64,000 nucleotides of DNA from Shimia abyssi (GCF_003014475.1 NZ_PYGJ01000010.1:62001-126000); one strand, 5' to 3'. Shown: positions 53,876-63,831, counted from the stretch's first letter. Notes: generated from the letters alone by a model not told the origin. Made by a program: numbers and translations.

Positions 53876-54780
53876 TCGCTAAGCAATTCATCCCAGTCAA
53901 ATACTTCGGACCATCCAGCCAGCTCTGCCGCCATTTTCAATCCACCCGCAAGCGTCCCATGATCCGGGTGCGATGGCGGGCCCAGCTGGGCAATCAAATG
54001 CGCACACACAGTTGCGCTCTGAAAAACCGAACCGGCATGACACCAACGAAACGGCTCAGGCAATTTTGCACGTCTTGCCGCGCACCGCGCCAGCACCGAT
54101 AGCTTTTCTGCTGCGCTGACCATAATATCAAACGCCACTTTGTCGCCAACATCGGCCAAACGGTCCACATGCAGCGCCACTTCGCCGATCCGTGCCCGCG
54201 TCTCAGGGTCGGTTGCGATCCATTCCAACAGGGCAATCTGATCCGCCCGAACGTCAAGCGTTTGCATCAGGCGCGCAGCAAAACCTGTATCTGGCTTTGT
54301 TTGATCAAACTCCGCCACTGCCAGTGCAAGGGCGACGCGCCCAATCCAAAACGCGCTCCCCTCGTCACTGATCCAATGCCCCCAGCCTCCGGCCCTGATC
54401 ACCTCGTCTGATTTTGCCGCCATGGCCATGGAACCGGTTCCGGCCAAAACCAGAACACCCCACCCACCTTCAAAGGCCGCGCGATAAGCCAGCTCCACAT
54501 CGTTCAGGAAATGCACATGCGTGGTGCGCCGCGCCTCAACAAACCGCCGCACCGCGGTGTCATTCTGCGCAATCTCCCCCCAACCCGGCACCCCGAGGAC
54601 AACTGTCGCGCCAGTCGGGATTTGCGCCAGCACCGTCTCTAACGACATCTGCCATCCCGGCCCATCTGCGACATTGCATCCCCGACCCGGCTTTAGGCGA
54701 CTTGCCTGTCCGTCGCGCATCACGGCAACGCCGGTTGTCGTGGATCCACCGCCATCGATTGCAACGATGCAGTCGCTCAT
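53872..54780 (-). CDS. BadF/BadG family ASKHA kinase (N-acetylglucosamine-kinase-like)
   Basis: The 302-residue protein has the ASKHA ATPase layout: phosphate 1 motif VAIDGGGSTTTGVA, VLVLAGTGSMAMA (phosphate 2), the adenosine motif near DHGTLAGGLKMA, and the glycine-rich GGWGHWISDEGSAFWIG. That last segment matches N-acetylglucosamine or glucosamine kinases of the BadF family. Cytoplasmic, no signal peptide. The sugar is not certain. The start ATG 54780 is 61 bp downstream of a phased repeat module (54841-54950), which may lie in its promoter. Confidence 0.85.
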   Translation of the reverse strand: MSDCIVAIDGGGSTTTGVAVMRDGQASRLKPGRGCNVADGPGWQMSLETVLAQIPTGATVVLGVPGWGEIAQNDTAVRRFVEARRTTHVHFLNDVELAYRAAFEGGWGVLVLAGTGSMAMAAKSDEVIRAGGWGHWISDEGSAFWIGRVALALAVAEFDQTKPDTGFAARLMQTLDVRADQIALLEWIATDPETRARIGEVALHVDRLADVGDKVAFDIMVSAAEKLSVLARCAARRAKLPEPFRWCHAGSVFQSATVCAHLIAQLGPPSHPDHGTLAGGLKMAAELAGWSEVFDWDELLSD

Positions 54781-54840
54781 CTGATGTCACCTCTACCAAT
54801 AAGGCCCTTGATGTTGCCAAACATGCCCCCAAGCGCGCGC

Positions 54841-54950
54841 GCCGTTAACCCCGGAATATCCCGAAAACCACACCGACGCGATACCGACGTAATACCGACG
54901 CAAAACCGAAAGCCGGTTTCCCTAACAAATCAGCGCATTAACCATGATTC
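54841..54950 (+). repeat. Intergenic phased-repeat module, copy B (about four 11-bp units)
   Basis: CGACG occurs at 54874, 54885 and 54896, 11 bp apart, followed by a degenerate CGAAA at 54907. TTAAC begins at 54845, 29 bp before the first unit, and TTAACCATGATTC begins at 54938, 31 bp after the last. Head, units and tail all correspond to copy A at 10578-10708, and the 21-bp length difference is close to two units. It lies between the kinase and the permease gene, both on the minus strand. Confidence 0.85.
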
Positions 54951-54960
54951 TCGGCACAAA

Positions 54961-57021
54961 TCACAATCCAAGCGCACGGCGGCGCTCATTGGCAAATCCC
55001 TGCACCAGCCGATCCGCCACCAGTGCCAAAATCGCCATCGCTGCCCCAGCGGTCACACCCAGCCCAACGTCGGCCTGACCTAGCGCCAGATAGATCGACT
55101 GACCAAGCCCCGTCGTTCCAATCAGCGCGGCAATGACCAGCATGGCAAAGGCATACAGAATGGTCTGATTCAGCCCCAGCAAAATCGTTGGCGCCGCATA
55201 GGGTGCGCGCACTTCGAACATCACCTGCCAAGTACCTGCACCGCTTGCTTTAGCCGCCTCGATCATCTCTTCAGGCGTGGTTATCAACCCATGCCGCGTA
55301 TAGCGGATCATCGGAACAACCGCGTAGAGACAAATAGCCAAAAATGCAGAGAATTCTCCGATCTGAAAGAACATCAGAACCGGGATCAGAAATACAAAAA
55401 GAGGGATAGTTTGCAGCAGGTCACAGACAGGTCTCAGTACGCGCCACGCGGTCACACTGACCGCCGCCCAGAGCCCCAGCGCACCGCCAACAATGGCGCA
55501 GGCAAAGACGGAAGACCCTGAAAGGTAAAGAGAAAGCAGCGCCCGCTCCCACAGACCCGAGATCAGGATCAAGCTCAGCAGAACCACTGCCAGTCGCGCC
55601 AATCTCCACCCGCCTGACACCCAGCCAAGCGCACCCGCACCAACGATCACCATGGGCCAAGGCAACTGTGCGATCCCGATTTCCCACATCATCATCAGGA
55701 TCACAACGACCAGCCCCGCCGCGGGTCGTCCGGACCAGATCAGCGCGCCCGCAATGCCCACTGCCACCAGATAGTAAACAGCCGAATGCCAAGCCTCCCA
55801 TTGAAAGCCCCAAGTGAATGGCAACACTGCATCACTTAGACCAATCCGAAGCGGCAAAAGCCCATAGAACATCGCGTTATTCTTTACCGCATCCAGCGTC
55901 GCACCGTGGTTTGCTGTAAAGCCGCCCACAGCCGCATCCACACTGTCGGCCACTCCGTCAAATGCGGCCATCTCGGCAGGGTTCCACCCTGCCAGCACAG
56001 CCCACACAGAGATCACAACACCAACTCCAAGGATGCCCCACGCCACGCGCCGGTCTTGTTTACGTCGCCGTGTGGCCAAAGCACCGGACATGCGGTCGAT
56101 CACAATGGCAAAGACCACGATCACCAATCCCGCCAGAAAAGCTTGCCCAAACAGCGCCTTACGCATTGTCAAAAGCACTTCCCAGCCGATATCGTCAAAC
56201 CCACCGATTACAGCAGCGATGATCACCATCGATAATGCCGCCATCAGGCATTGGTTCACACCTACCATGATCTGTGTTGTCGCAGCGGGCAGTTCTACAA
56301 GGAACAACTGCTGTCGCCGTGTGCCCCCCGACATCACCGCCGCCTCGCGGATGTCGCTCTCAACCCGCTCCAACCCTAAAAGCACATTGCGCGCCATCGG
56401 TGGCGCCGCATAGATGGCCGAGGCGATCAGCCCCACAACTGGCCCAAATCCAAATAGCACCAGCAATGGTGTTAGATAGGCAAATGTCGGCACGGTTTGC
56501 ATTACATCCAGCAATGCCTGAACCGGTGCCTTCAGCCTAGGGTATTCAAAAGCCAGAATGCCAATCGCCAGCCCACTCATCATCGCCAACGGCACCGAAA
56601 CAACCACCAGCGCAAGCGTGTTCATGCTTTCTGCCCAATAGCCCGACAGCACCACAAACCCGAGGCCAAACGCCCCAAGTGCGGCCATCCGAACACCGCC
56701 AAGCATCCAGCCAAGCGCCGTCACGCCGCCCACGATCAACGGCCATGGCGCATAACCCAACAATCCACTGACCCAGTCCATTGGAAAGCTGATTAAAAAC
56801 GAAAAAGCCCGTGCTATTGGCTTGAAAACACTCAGAAACCACCCCACCGACGTGCCCATCCACTCAGTCATGGGCACTGTCAACACCGTTGGCCATGTCA
56901 CTAACCAAGGCCATTGACCACCCAACAGCCGGCACACCACAGCCACCATCAAAACCAGCAAAGCCGCCTGCGTACCACGCGTCAGCGTAGCCCGCGCGGG
57001 CAATGCCTGTGCGATGCTCAT
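54961..57021 (-). CDS. Glycine betaine-type ABC transporter, fused double permease
   Basis: The protein has 686 residues formed by two ProW-like permease halves in one chain. Each has its own ATPase-contacting EAA loop: EAAVMSGGTRRQQLFLVELPAA around residue 250 and EAAKASGAGTWQVMFEVRAPYA around residue 600. The usual system has one permease gene that forms a homodimer; here the dimer is covalent. About 15 membrane segments are visible. ATG 57021 overlaps the ATPase gene's stop by 4 bp (ATGA); the longer frame start lies inside that gene. The transported quaternary ammonium compound is inferred from the neighbours. Confidence 0.87.
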   Translation of the reverse strand: MSIAQALPARATLTRGTQAALLVLMVAVVCRLLGGQWPWLVTWPTVLTVPMTEWMGTSVGWFLSVFKPIARAFSFLISFPMDWVSGLLGYAPWPLIVGGVTALGWMLGGVRMAALGAFGLGFVVLSGYWAESMNTLALVVVSVPLAMMSGLAIGILAFEYPRLKAPVQALLDVMQTVPTFAYLTPLLVLFGFGPVVGLIASAIYAAPPMARNVLLGLERVESDIREAAVMSGGTRRQQLFLVELPAATTQIMVGVNQCLMAALSMVIIAAVIGGFDDIGWEVLLTMRKALFGQAFLAGLVIVVFAIVIDRMSGALATRRRKQDRRVAWGILGVGVVISVWAVLAGWNPAEMAAFDGVADSVDAAVGGFTANHGATLDAVKNNAMFYGLLPLRIGLSDAVLPFTWGFQWEAWHSAVYYLVAVGIAGALIWSGRPAAGLVVVILMMMWEIGIAQLPWPMVIVGAGALGWVSGGWRLARLAVVLLSLILISGLWERALLSLYLSGSSVFACAIVGGALGLWAAVSVTAWRVLRPVCDLLQTIPLFVFLIPVLMFFQIGEFSAFLAICLYAVVPMIRYTRHGLITTPEEMIEAAKASGAGTWQVMFEVRAPYAAPTILLGLNQTILYAFAMLVIAALIGTTGLGQSIYLALGQADVGLGVTAGAAMAILALVADRLVQGFANERRRALGL

Positions 57022-58070
57022 GTCTCTTCGACCTGCAGTGCTGCGGCCAAATCGCTTGGCTGCACAGCGCCAATCACCATGCCGCTCTCGTCGCGAACAG
57101 GTACGGGTTCGTACAACGACATGCACTTGGCCAACGCCGTATCCAACGTCATACCCGGACGGAGACCCGGATCATCCGGCATATTGTCGGGGACATCGCG
57201 TGTCATGACCGACTCGACACACGCATGTTTTCCCTTGGCCACGTCTTTGGAAAACTCGGCGACATAGTCATTCACCGGACGCAGCACGATCTCTTCTGGT
57301 GTGCCAATCTGCACGATTTCACCATCCTTCATGATGGCAATCCGGTCCGCAAGTTTCAGCGCTTCGGTGATATCATGGGTGATGAATACAATAGATTTTT
57401 TCAGCGTCGCCTGAATGTGCAAAAACTCGTCCTGCAATTGTCGCCGGATCAATGGATCAAGCGCGGAAAAAGGCTCGTCCAGAAACCAGATATCCGGGTT
57501 CACCGCCAACGACCGGGCAATCCCGACCCGCTGTCTCTGACCACCTGAAAGTTCGCGCGGATACGCGTCTTCGCGCCCGCTCAAGCCAACAAGTTCGATC
57601 ACTTCCAGTGCTCGTTTGCGCCGGTTCGTCTTTCCAGCGCCCTGCATTTTGAGGGGGAACGCCACATTGTCCGCCACCGTCATATGAGGAAACAGGCCAA
57701 AGTGCTGAAACACCATGCCAAGCTTATGGCGGCGCAGCTCGATCAGGCGCTTTTCTGAGGCCTGGAGGATGTCTTCACCGTCAATCCGCACCGCACCAGC
57801 AGTGGGTTCCACCAGTCGTGAAATACAGCGGATCAGGGTGGACTTGCCCGACCCGGACAAGCCCATAATCACAAACAACTCGCCCGACTGCACTTCAAAA
57901 TTTGCTTCCCTCACAGCCGGGATGAACTCTTTATCTGCAAGGGCCTTCGCAATGTCAGATGAGGTGCCAGCCCCGCGTGCATCGCGCAGGGCCGTCGCGG
58001 CGTTTGGGCCAAAGACCTGCCATAGGCCTTCGACCGAAATCGCCGCAGCGGGGCGTGTTGTTTCTGTCAT
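57018..58070 (-). CDS. Glycine betaine-type ABC transporter, ATP-binding subunit (ProV-like)
   Basis: The protein has 350 residues. The ABC core has Walker A GLSGSGKST, signature LSGGQRQRVGIARSL, Walker B IWFLDEPFSALDP and switch His in FITHDITEA. About 75 C-terminal residues contain a CBS-type remnant (SVMTRDVPDN, VRDESGMVIGAVQPSDLAAAL), which in ProV/OpuAA senses ionic strength. An N-terminal extension of about 60 residues precedes Walker A, as in OpuAA. It lies 6 bp after the binding-protein gene. It is most likely a compatible-solute importer induced by osmotic stress. Confidence 0.9.
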   Translation of the reverse strand: MTETTRPAAAISVEGLWQVFGPNAATALRDARGAGTSSDIAKALADKEFIPAVREANFEVQSGELFVIMGLSGSGKSTLIRCISRLVEPTAGAVRIDGEDILQASEKRLIELRRHKLGMVFQHFGLFPHMTVADNVAFPLKMQGAGKTNRRKRALEVIELVGLSGREDAYPRELSGGQRQRVGIARSLAVNPDIWFLDEPFSALDPLIRRQLQDEFLHIQATLKKSIVFITHDITEALKLADRIAIMKDGEIVQIGTPEEIVLRPVNDYVAEFSKDVAKGKHACVESVMTRDVPDNMPDDPGLRPGMTLDTALAKCMSLYEPVPVRDESGMVIGAVQPSDLAAALQVEET

Positions 58071-58076
58071 CCGGCG

Positions 58077-59036
58077 TTACTGCGTTGCTGCCGCAACAAC
58101 TGGTTTCCACTTGTCTTCGTTAGCGCCCATCCAAGCCGCGACAACGTCTTCAACCTTTTGACCATCCACGTCGACAGCACCCATCATCGGCTGCTGATCT
58201 TCTACAGCGAGCGTGTAATTCACAAGGATCTCGTGCGCGGCGGGAGACTGTTCTTTAAGGCCAGGCCAAGCCGCCTTGAAGATCCGCGACGGTGCAAAGT
58301 CACAGTCATTTACGGCGTTCGGGTTCGGCCCCCAGGACGCATCTGTAAAGCAGGCATCTTCGCCCGGTGGCAGATCCACAAACTTCACGTCATAGGCCGA
58401 CATCGCCCAATGTGGTTGCCAAAAGGTGATCAGCAACGGCGATTTCTTCTCGGTTGAGGCGCGCAGCTCCGCGATTAGAGCACCCTCAGACCCGGCAGGC
58501 ACAGCCTTAAACGGCAAGCCTAACCCGACCATGCGATCCGAACCCGGTGTACCCCAATCCGCCGGATAATCCACCAAACGGCCCATTGGGATCGTTTCGG
58601 CCGTGGCGAAGTTCACCGCGCAATTGCGCAGTGCTTCCCACGCTGGAAGACCCGGGCACAGTTCCTCTACATGCGATGGATACGCAATACCTTCGCGGGC
58701 GTTCAGGCCAAGGTCTGACAGCTCTTCCAGCATCCCCTCGCCTTTTAGCACGGCATATTGATCCGACACGTTCGACGACCAGATTTCCAGCGTCGCGTGG
58801 ATGTCACCATCTGCAATCGCCTGAAACTGGTTCATCATACCCGCCGTGACATACTCCACGTCATATCCCGCCGCCTTCAGCATCTCGCCGGCGACATGGG
58901 TTGTGACGTGCTGACCTGTCCATTCATTGATTGCTAACTTGATCGGCTTACTTGTATCGCCAAGCTCCGCAGCACCAGCAGCACCCGCCGCCAACAACGC
59001 CAAAGCTGAAAGGCCCATCTTCATAGAGGATTTCAT
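58077..59036 (-). CDS. Glycine betaine-type ABC transporter, binding protein (ProX-like)
   Basis: The 319-residue protein has a signal peptide (MKSSMKMGLSALALLAAGAAGA, cleavage after AGA). The OpuAC/ProX domain follows: KPIKLAINEWTGQHVTTHVAG, TLEIWSSNVSDQYAV, ITFWQPHWAMSAYDVKFVDLPPGEDACF, whose tryptophans can form the aromatic cage for a quaternary ammonium. It captures the substrate in the periplasm for the fused permease downstream. ATG 59036 has GGGAG six bases upstream; the longer frame starts in the promoter region. A promoter-like site lies 60 bp upstream. Confidence 0.9.
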   Translation of the reverse strand: MKSSMKMGLSALALLAAGAAGAAELGDTSKPIKLAINEWTGQHVTTHVAGEMLKAAGYDVEYVTAGMMNQFQAIADGDIHATLEIWSSNVSDQYAVLKGEGMLEELSDLGLNAREGIAYPSHVEELCPGLPAWEALRNCAVNFATAETIPMGRLVDYPADWGTPGSDRMVGLGLPFKAVPAGSEGALIAELRASTEKKSPLLITFWQPHWAMSAYDVKFVDLPPGEDACFTDASWGPNPNAVNDCDFAPSRIFKAAWPGLKEQSPAAHEILVNYTLAVEDQQPMMGAVDVDGQKVEDVVAAWMGANEDKWKPVVAAATQ

Positions 59037-59095
59037 CGTCGTCTCCCTGATCAGCGACCGCAATCTTGTACGGTCATTTAATTTTTTGTATTCGC

Positions 59096-59124
59096 ATAAA
59101 ATCATGCACAGAGACATCTGCCAA
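59096..59124 (-). promoter_or_regulatory. Probable promoter of the glycine betaine-type transporter operon
   Basis: On the minus strand TTGGCA (59119-59124) and TTTTAT (59096-59101) are 17 bp apart, about 60 bp before the binding-protein start. The strength is uncertain. No palindrome that could be an operator is evident beside it. Confidence 0.4.
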
Positions 59125-59185
59125 GATTTATTTCGCTGATCTTAGGTGCGAATCGCCCTGCGCAAAAGGAGAGGACGCCCAGTTC

Positions 59186-59995
59186 CTACAGGCCGAGCAC
59201 ATCCACCATGTCATATTCGCCGGGTTTCTGAGTTTGCCCCCACAAGGCAGCCTTGAGAGCACCTCGGGCAAAAATCGTACGATCCGTTGCCATATGGCGC
59301 AGCACGATGCGTTCTCCGGCAGCGGCAAACAGAATGTCATGTTCCCCCACAATGTCACCCCCACGAATGGCCGTGAACCCAATATCGCCCCGTTTTCGTG
59401 CACCAGTGATGCCATCTCGCCCGCGATCAGCAACGTCGTTCAGCTCAACTCCACGCCCTTCAGCCGCGGCCTCGCCAAGCATCAAAGCTGTACCAGAAGG
59501 CGCGTCCACTTTGTGGTGATGGTGGGCTTCAATTACTTCAATGTCAAAATCTTCATCCAGCGCCTCAGCGACCTTGCGGGTCAGTTGGGTCAACAGATTA
59601 ACTCCAAGGCTCATATTTCCAGCGCGTACAATCACTGCATGGCGCGCACATGGCGCAAGCTGTGCAATGTCTTCGACGGTCATCCCCGTGGTTCCGATCA
59701 CATGCACAGCGCGCGCCTGTGCAGCCAGCTTAGCAAACTCAATGGTTGCTGCCGGTGCTGTAAAATCGATAACCGCCTGTGCTTTGGCAAAGGCCTCCAA
59801 CGGTTCATCTGTCACGGTCACCCCCAAGGCCGAACCGCCCATGGCCTCACCTATGTCGCGGCCAACCCAATCGTGCCCCTTGCGCTCTATCGCACCTACC
59901 AGCCGGGCTTTTTTGCTCTCAACCACGGTTTTGATCAGCATCTGCCCCATGCGGCCTGAGGCCCCGGTGATCGCGATACCTGGCAGGTCTTCCAT
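59186..59995 (-). CDS. dapB: 4-hydroxy-tetrahydrodipicolinate reductase
   Basis: The 269-residue enzyme reduces the dihydrodipicolinate precursor to tetrahydrodipicolinate in lysine and diaminopimelate synthesis. The N-terminal nucleotide site is [15 protein letters not shown]; the catalytic region is [18 protein letters not shown] (His and Lys); [13 protein letters not shown] and the [14 protein letters not shown]-terminal motif match DapB. ATG 59995 ([11 protein letters not shown]) is chosen over the longer frame, which adds 35 non-homologous residues. It is divergent from rbfA, with 116 bp between. Confidence 0.96.
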   Translation of the reverse strand: MEDLPGIAITGASGRMGQMLIKTVVESKKARLVGAIERKGHDWVGRDIGEAMGGSALGVTVTDEPLEAFAKAQAVIDFTAPAATIEFAKLAAQARAVHVIGTTGMTVEDIAQLAPCARHAVIVRAGNMSLGVNLLTQLTRKVAEALDEDFDIEVIEAHHHHKVDAPSGTALMLGEAAAEGRGVELNDVADRGRDGITGARKRGDIGFTAIRGGDIVGEHDILFAAAGERIVLRHMATDRTIFARGALKAALWGQTQKPGEYDMVDVLGL

Positions 59996-60111
59996 TGCGT
60001 CGTCTCCATCTTGGCGGTAGTTCAATTGGCTTCGGGCCCTGCTTAACCAATGCCTGCCCGCTTGGCAAAGCCCTGCTTGGCAAAAGACTGTGAAAAGCAT
60101 AAGTGGTGGGT

Positions 60112-60510
60112 ATGGCTAAGAACACATATCAAGACGGCTACGGCCCATCTCAACGACAATTGCGCGTCGGCGAACAAATCCGCCGTACGCTTTCCGAAGT
60201 GCTGATGCGTGGGGACATTCATGACCCCGACCTTAACCGCATGTCGATCACGGTGGGCGAAGTGCGCACTTCGCCTGACCTCAAGATAGCAACGGCCTAT
60301 GTGCTGCCCTTAGGTGGCAAGGGCAAGGACGAAGTGATCGCACTTTTGGCACGCAACAAGGGCGAACTGCGCCGCGTCATTGGTAAAAAGACTGGCCTGA
60401 AATACACGCCCGACCTGCGTTTCCAACTGGACCAGACATTTGACCAGATGGACGACACCCGTCGCATGCTTTCCGAGGATCGCGTTAGACGGGACGTCGA
60501 CGACCAATGA
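60112..60510 (+). CDS. rbfA: Ribosome-binding factor A
   Basis: The 132-residue protein binds the 30S subunit during late 16S maturation and cold adaptation. The KH-like fold pattern is clear: [88 protein letters not shown]. It heads a run rbfA-DUF2233-truB-DUF1643 on the plus strand, and its stop overlaps the next start by 4 bp. ATG 60112 gives the standard N terminus; two GTGs upstream are less likely. Confidence 0.96.
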   Translation: MAKNTYQDGYGPSQRQLRVGEQIRRTLSEVLMRGDIHDPDLNRMSITVGEVRTSPDLKIATAYVLPLGGKGKDEVIALLARNKGELRRVIGKKTGLKYTPDLRFQLDQTFDQMDDTRRMLSEDRVRRDVDDQ

Positions 60511-61244
60511 TGTTCAGGGGCGCGCTTGCTTTCGCTATACTCGGGCTTGCCCCTCAACTGGCGCAAGCAACCGCTTGCGATGAACTCGACTACTTGGGCA
60601 AGCGCTTTACGGTTTGCACTGTGAACGCGTCTGAAGAGCAGATCAAATTGTTCCTTCGGGACGAAAGCGGCAATATTCTGGGACAGTTTTCTGACGTATC
60701 GCGCCATATCGGCGACAACGCAGAGCTGGTTTTTGCCATGAATGGCGGCATGTACCACCCTAACCGCGCTCCTGTCGGCCACTACGTCGAAAATGGAACG
60801 CCAGAGACCCCCCTCCTCACTGGCGCAAGCAAGGGGAATTTCGGACTGCTACCCAATGGTGTATTCTGCATCCGCGGATCGCGGGCCGATGTCTTTGAAA
60901 CGTTAGCCTTCGCAGACCAATCGCCCGATTGCGAGTTTGCTACACAATCCGGGCCCATGCTTGTGATTGATGGTGAATTGCACCCAAGGTTTCTGGTCGA
61001 TAGCACATCCCGTTTTATCCGCAATGGCGTTGGCACGTCACGCGACGGCAAAACAGTGGTATTCGCGATATCCGACGCGCCAGTCACGTTTTACGAGTTC
61101 GGCAGTTTTTTCCGCGATATACTGGCCACGCATAGTGCCCTTTATTTTGACGGCAAAGTAAGCCGCATCCATGCACCACAGCTCGACAGATCGGATTCCG
61201 GGTTTTGGATGGGGCCAATCGTAGGCGTGGTTGCCCAAAATTAA
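60507..61244 (+). CDS. DUF2233 (phosphodiester glycosidase/NAGPA-like) exported protein
   Basis: The 245-residue protein has a signal peptide ([21 protein letters not shown]). The body is the DUF2233 domain found in the uncovering enzyme [86 protein letters not shown]. Bacterial members are glycosidase-like and act on unknown exopolymers. It overlaps rbfA by 4 bp and is followed by truB after 72 bp, with a promoter-like sequence in that gap. Why a periplasmic protein lies within ribosome-related genes is unclear. Confidence 0.85.
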   Translation: MMFRGALAFAILGLAPQLAQATACDELDYLGKRFTVCTVNASEEQIKLFLRDESGNILGQFSDVSRHIGDNAELVFAMNGGMYHPNRAPVGHYVENGTPETPLLTGASKGNFGLLPNGVFCIRGSRADVFETLAFADQSPDCEFATQSGPMLVIDGELHPRFLVDSTSRFIRNGVGTSRDGKTVVFAISDAPVTFYEFGSFFRDILATHSALYFDGKVSRIHAPQLDRSDSGFWMGPIVGVVAQN

Positions 61245-61255
61245 CCGGCACGCGT

Positions 61256-61284
61256 TTGACACCTCCGTCGCAATCCGCTACCCC
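61256..61284 (+). promoter_or_regulatory. Possible internal promoter of truB
   Basis: TTGACA (61256-61261) is followed after 17 bp by TACCCC (61279-61284), about 33 bp before truB. The -35 is perfect and the -10 poor. It would uncouple truB from the rbfA transcript. Confidence 0.35.
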
Positions 61285-61316
61285 GCCGATCTCATCATCG
61301 AAATTGGACGTTTATA

Positions 61317-62231
61317 ATGGCACGCAAACGCAAAGGGCGCGACATTTCTGGCTGGCTGGTGATCGACAAGCCGGCAGGGATTACGTCGACATCTGTTGTC
61401 AACAAAGTTCGCTGGGCGATGGACGCAAAGAAAGCCGGACATGCCGGTACGCTCGACCCAGAAGCAACCGGCGTTTTGGCCGTTGCCTTGGGCGAGGCAA
61501 CCAAAACAGTTCCCTACATAACCGATGCCCTAAAAGCCTACACCTTTACAGTCCGGCTGGGCCAAAAGACCAATACAGACGACGCCGAGGGCGAGGTTAT
61601 CGCCAGCTCAGATTCTCGCCCGTCCGATGACGCAATCAAAGAGGCCCTCGGACATTTTGTCGGCGACATCATGCAAGTGCCACCCAAGTTCTCAGCCGTA
61701 AAGATTGATGGTCAGCGCGCCTACAAGCTTGCACGCGATGGTGAGGATGTTGAAATCGCGGCTCGTCCGCTTTGGGTAGAAGAACTGGTTTTAACGGACC
61801 GAGAGGATGCGGATCACGTCACACTTGAAATGATCTGTGGCAAGGGGGGCTATGTGCGTTCGATCGCCCGTGATCTGGGAGAGGCGCTTGGCTGTTATGG
61901 ACACGTACGAGAGTTGCGGCGAATTTGGTCGGGTCCGTTTGACGCGGAAAACGGCCTTAGTCTCGAGACAATTGATGACAATGCAAAATCAACCGACCTT
62001 GACGCATACTTATTGCCACTTGAACAGGGTTTGATCGATTTGCCAGAGGTCAAAGCGACGGCTCAAAGTGCCATTCGTCTACGCAATGGGAACCCTGGTA
62101 TGGTCATCGCCAATGACGTCGAATACGGCGATGAATGCTGGGCCTCAATCGATGGACAGCCGGTCGCCGTTGGGATTTACAAAAATGGAGAATTGCATCC
62201 TTCTCGCGTGTTCGTAATGCCAAACACATGA
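61317..62231 (+). CDS. truB: tRNA pseudouridine-55 synthase
   Basis: The 304-residue enzyme makes pseudouridine 55 in the T-loop of tRNA. Motifs: [21 protein letters not shown], the catalytic Asp in [24 protein letters not shown], the K-x-T segment, and [21 protein letters not shown]. The C-terminal PUA-like domain follows. ATG 61317. The stop overlaps the DUF1643 start (ATGA). Confidence 0.95.
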   Translation: MARKRKGRDISGWLVIDKPAGITSTSVVNKVRWAMDAKKAGHAGTLDPEATGVLAVALGEATKTVPYITDALKAYTFTVRLGQKTNTDDAEGEVIASSDSRPSDDAIKEALGHFVGDIMQVPPKFSAVKIDGQRAYKLARDGEDVEIAARPLWVEELVLTDREDADHVTLEMICGKGGYVRSIARDLGEALGCYGHVRELRRIWSGPFDAENGLSLETIDDNAKSTDLDAYLLPLEQGLIDLPEVKATAQSAIRLRNGNPGMVIANDVEYGDECWASIDGQPVAVGIYKNGELHPSRVFVMPNT

Positions 62232-62767
62232 TCACGCGTACGTTCCAAAAGGGAGATGCTGCCTCAGTTGCGACTTACTCTGACTGCGGGACCTACCGCT
62301 ATTCGCTGACCCGTGTTTGGGATGACAGCGCAGCGAAAGTCACATTCATCATGCTAAATCCGTCCAAGGCGACCGAAGCACAGAACGATCCGACCATCGA
62401 ACGATGCGAACGTCGCGCCCGCGCCTTGGGTTTTGGCGGATTTTGCGCCACCAACATTTTTGCTCTGCGAGAAACCAATCCACGTATTCTGCGTAATCAT
62501 CCAAATCCAGTTGGCCCGGACAACGACTCAATTGTCGCAGAGTGTTGTCGTTGGGCAGATGTAATCGTTGCGGCCTGGGGCGCACATGGTGTCCATTTGG
62601 AACAGGGAAGTAGAATGCGCCGGGTATTGGCCGGCTTGGATCGCACCATTCACGCGTTGGGAACAACCAAACACGGGCACCCCAGGCATCCATTGTATAT
62701 CTCTTACGCAACCCAGCCAAAGCCGTGGCGTCTGACAAGTTGCTCGGACGGTCCAAAGACAAGTTAA
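62228..62767 (+). CDS. DUF1643 family protein
   Basis: The 179-residue protein has the family pattern [50 protein letters not shown] and [10 protein letters not shown], followed by [19 protein letters not shown], near-identical to that seen in bacterial and phage DUF1643 proteins. The function is unknown. It has no signal peptide. It overlaps the truB stop by 4 bp (ATGA), so it is translated with TruB, which hints at a nucleic-acid role but does not prove one. Confidence 0.87.
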   Translation: MITRTFQKGDAASVATYSDCGTYRYSLTRVWDDSAAKVTFIMLNPSKATEAQNDPTIERCERRARALGFGGFCATNIFALRETNPRILRNHPNPVGPDNDSIVAECCRWADVIVAAWGAHGVHLEQGSRMRRVLAGLDRTIHALGTTKHGHPRHPLYISYATQPKPWRLTSCSDGPKTS

Positions 62768-62844
62768 CCAATGATCCGAGATGGATTTTACTAAGCTCCG
62801 GTTATGTGGCTTACTGCCTTGAGAAAAAGGTGAGATTTTGAACT

Positions 62845-63831
62845 ATGTTGTTCTTGGCTGGATTATTGGGTCTTATGGTAGGTGCTGCAGCATTTGTTGC
62901 CGTTGAAACTCCGACAACGGACGATGAGGGCGACATCGTTTCCATTACAACCGACCCGAGTAGCGAAGAACCTACACCTCCTGAATTGCCGGAACCTAAC
63001 GCGCCAAATTCGATTACTGGTTCCGTCGGTAATGACATTCTTTCTGGAACAGATCAGAATGATGTCCTCAGCGGCAATGAAAGAAATGACCAGTTAAACG
63101 GTTATGTCGGCAACGACACAATGTACGGTGGCGATGGTCACGATGTCATACACGGTTCAACTGGAAATGATGTTATTTTTGGCGGCGCGGACGACGATTT
63201 ATTGCACGGCGATTACGGCGAAGACATTCTTTCCGGCGGCGACGGCCAAGACACAATGTTCGGTCATGTAGGCGAAGATACAATCGAAGGCGGCTCCGGC
63301 GACGACTCATTGGTTGGCGGCATGGGCCATGATCAGCTGCTAGGCGGCGCAGGTGACGACGCACTTCATGGCGGGTTGGATGATGACAATCTGCAAGGTG
63401 GCACGGGCTCGGACACTCTTTTCGGTGGGGATGGAAACGACATTTTGTCGGGGGTTACTCAATTAGCTCAACAAGACGACACTGACTACCTTAACGGTGG
63501 AAACGGAAGTGATAGTTTGTTTGGCGGCGCCGGGGATATTTTGTCTGGCGGTGAAGGGTATGACTCGTTCTTTTTGAACGATGCAGCGCAATACGGTGAA
63601 CCAGTCACCGTAATGGATTTCGACCCATCTCAGGACAATTTGGTACTCATATACGACGACATTGATGGCGACCCTCAGGTCACAATTGAACCAGATACAA
63701 ACGAAGGCAATGCAGTTCGCGTGCTTGTCAATGGAACAGAGCTTGCCCTTGTACACGGCGGTGAGGATCTGAACGCAGCAGACATTTCGCTCATGCCGCA
63801 AAGCGCAGAGGCCTTTGCACTATCCAGTTAA
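62845..63831 (+). CDS. RTX-type calcium-binding repeat protein
   Basis: The 328-residue protein starts with a single hydrophobic helix (MLFLAGLLGLMVGAAAFV), then an acidic proline-rich linker to about residue 55. Residues about 60-235 hold roughly sixteen nonapeptides of the GGxGxDxLx type (for example GGDGHDVIHG, GGAGDDALHG), which fold as a calcium-bound beta-roll. The last 85 residues are an acidic non-repeat domain (VTVMDFDPSQDNLVLIYDD). It has no type I secretion partner beside it and may be membrane-anchored. The gene looks less GC-rich than truB and rbfA. A terminator follows immediately. Confidence 0.85.
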   Translation: MLFLAGLLGLMVGAAAFVAVETPTTDDEGDIVSITTDPSSEEPTPPELPEPNAPNSITGSVGNDILSGTDQNDVLSGNERNDQLNGYVGNDTMYGGDGHDVIHGSTGNDVIFGGADDDLLHGDYGEDILSGGDGQDTMFGHVGEDTIEGGSGDDSLVGGMGHDQLLGGAGDDALHGGLDDDNLQGGTGSDTLFGGDGNDILSGVTQLAQQDDTDYLNGGNGSDSLFGGAGDILSGGEGYDSFFLNDAAQYGEPVTVMDFDPSQDNLVLIYDDIDGDPQVTIEPDTNEGNAVRVLVNGTELALVHGGEDLNAADISLMPQSAEAFALSS

